Assembly (NCBI GenBank): GCA_027083655.1
Contig: JALWNS010000130.1
Span: 1-6,656, forward strand
Length of the DNA: 6,656 nt
Direction of reading: 5' to 3'
Source: Bacteroidales bacterium
Lineage (GTDB): Bacteria; Bacteroidota; Bacteroidia; Bacteroidales; S143-33
Under the pieces are notes generated by a model. The model was not told the DNA's origin and ran no database searches. It was given only the letters and a program-made list of their open reading frames with translations. Position numbers and translations under genes: made by a program. Every line of letters begins with the position of its first letter. Position 1 is the stretch's first letter. Positions 6,240 through 6,656 of the stretch are shown one piece after another.

Positions 6240-6656
6240 ATGAAACTCAAATTCGGAGTTGTAGTATTTCCAGGCTCCAACTGTGATGACGATGTTGTAT
6301 ACGTTATAGAGGATATATTAGACCAGAAGGCGGTAAAGTTGTGGCATAAGGATACTGATCTGCAGGGTGTTCATGGTATAATTATACCGGGAGGTTTTTC
6401 GTATGGAGACTATCTTCGAGCAGGGGCCCTGGCTAAATTTTCGCCTATTATGCAGAGTATTAGGGAATTTGCAGATAATGGAGGCTTTGTTTTTGGGATA
6501 TGTAATGGTTTTCAGATTCTATGTGAGGCGGGATTGTTGCCAGGTACCTTATTACCCAATGATAATAACAAGTTTATTTGCAAAAATGTTTATATCAAAG
6601 TTGACAACCGTCATACGATGTTAACAAACCAGATAGATTCGGAGTATGCTTTGAAG
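6240..6656 (+). CDS. purQ: Phosphoribosylformylglycinamidine synthase subunit PurQ (3' part outside window)
   Basis: The frame opens at ATG 6240 and runs to the window edge, giving 139 residues of a family that is normally about 225-230 residues long. It is the class I glutamine amidotransferase subunit of FGAM synthase, supplying ammonia from glutamine to PurL in step four of purine synthesis. Visible motifs are FGVVVFPGSNCDDD (5-18), IPGGFSYGDYLRAGALA (49-65) forming the oxyanion region, and FGICNGFQIL (85-94) with the nucleophile Cys88. The catalytic His and Glu of the triad lie in the missing C-terminal part. A separate purQ means that PurL is not the large fused form. It begins 9 bases after the YfhO stop with no Shine-Dalgarno sequence and no promoter seen, so co-transcription with that gene is likely, although the two functions are unrelated. 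Confidence 0.96.
   Translation, partial: MKLKFGVVVFPGSNCDDDVVYVIEDILDQKAVKLWHKDTDLQGVHGIIIPGGFSYGDYLRAGALAKFSPIMQSIREFADNGGFVFGICNGFQILCEAGLLPGTLLPNDNNKFICKNVYIKVDNRHTMLTNQIDSEYALK

Noticed and set aside
6403..6624. 73-residue rightward open frame
   Set aside because: It lies out of frame inside purQ, whose motifs and nucleophile Cys are clear in the other frame.

Overview
The window looks like chromosomal DNA from a Bacteroidota bacterium. The evidence is a PorP/SprF-type protein of the type IX secretion/gliding machinery, a Bacteroidota-style YfhO membrane protein of 840 residues, AT-rich DNA, almost no Shine-Dalgarno sequences, and promoter-like sites fitting the Bacteroidota consensus (-33 TTG, -7 TAnnTTTG). 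A stand-alone purQ rather than a fused PurL would suit Cytophagia-like lineages better than Bacteroidales, but that placement is only a weak inference.

Layout. The left half (1 to 3325) is a leftward set of five genes: an unknown 128-residue exported protein, an S66 LD-carboxypeptidase (ldcA), an outer-membrane beta-barrel protein, the flavin prenyltransferase ubiX, and a PorP/SprF-family protein that runs off the left edge. The ldcA/barrel and barrel/ubiX junctions are 4-base ATGA overlaps, and the exported protein lies 13 bases before ldcA, so these four are very probably one transcript. The PorP/SprF gene follows after 67 bases and may be read from it. Next comes a leftward single-cluster [4Fe-4S] ferredoxin (3402 to 3629) with its own putative promoter. 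Across a 78-base divergent promoter region, the right half reads rightward: a large YfhO-family polytopic membrane protein (3708 to 6230), then after 9 bases purQ, cut by the right edge.

How the genes fit together. Three of the leftward genes encode exported or outer-membrane proteins and ldcA acts on peptidoglycan turnover products, so that cluster has an envelope flavour. UbiX is the metabolic outlier; its usual partner UbiD is not here. The YfhO protein resembles GT-C-type lipid-linked sugar transferases and probably works at the cytoplasmic membrane. purQ is purine housekeeping.

No RNA gene, mobile element, CRISPR array or integration scar was seen. Every stretch over 300 bases is coding. 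The window appears to be ordinary core genome; the most useful second looks are the back-to-back divergent promoters, two gene starts that must be moved, and the unrecognised exported protein. I did not find a convincing new biological system.
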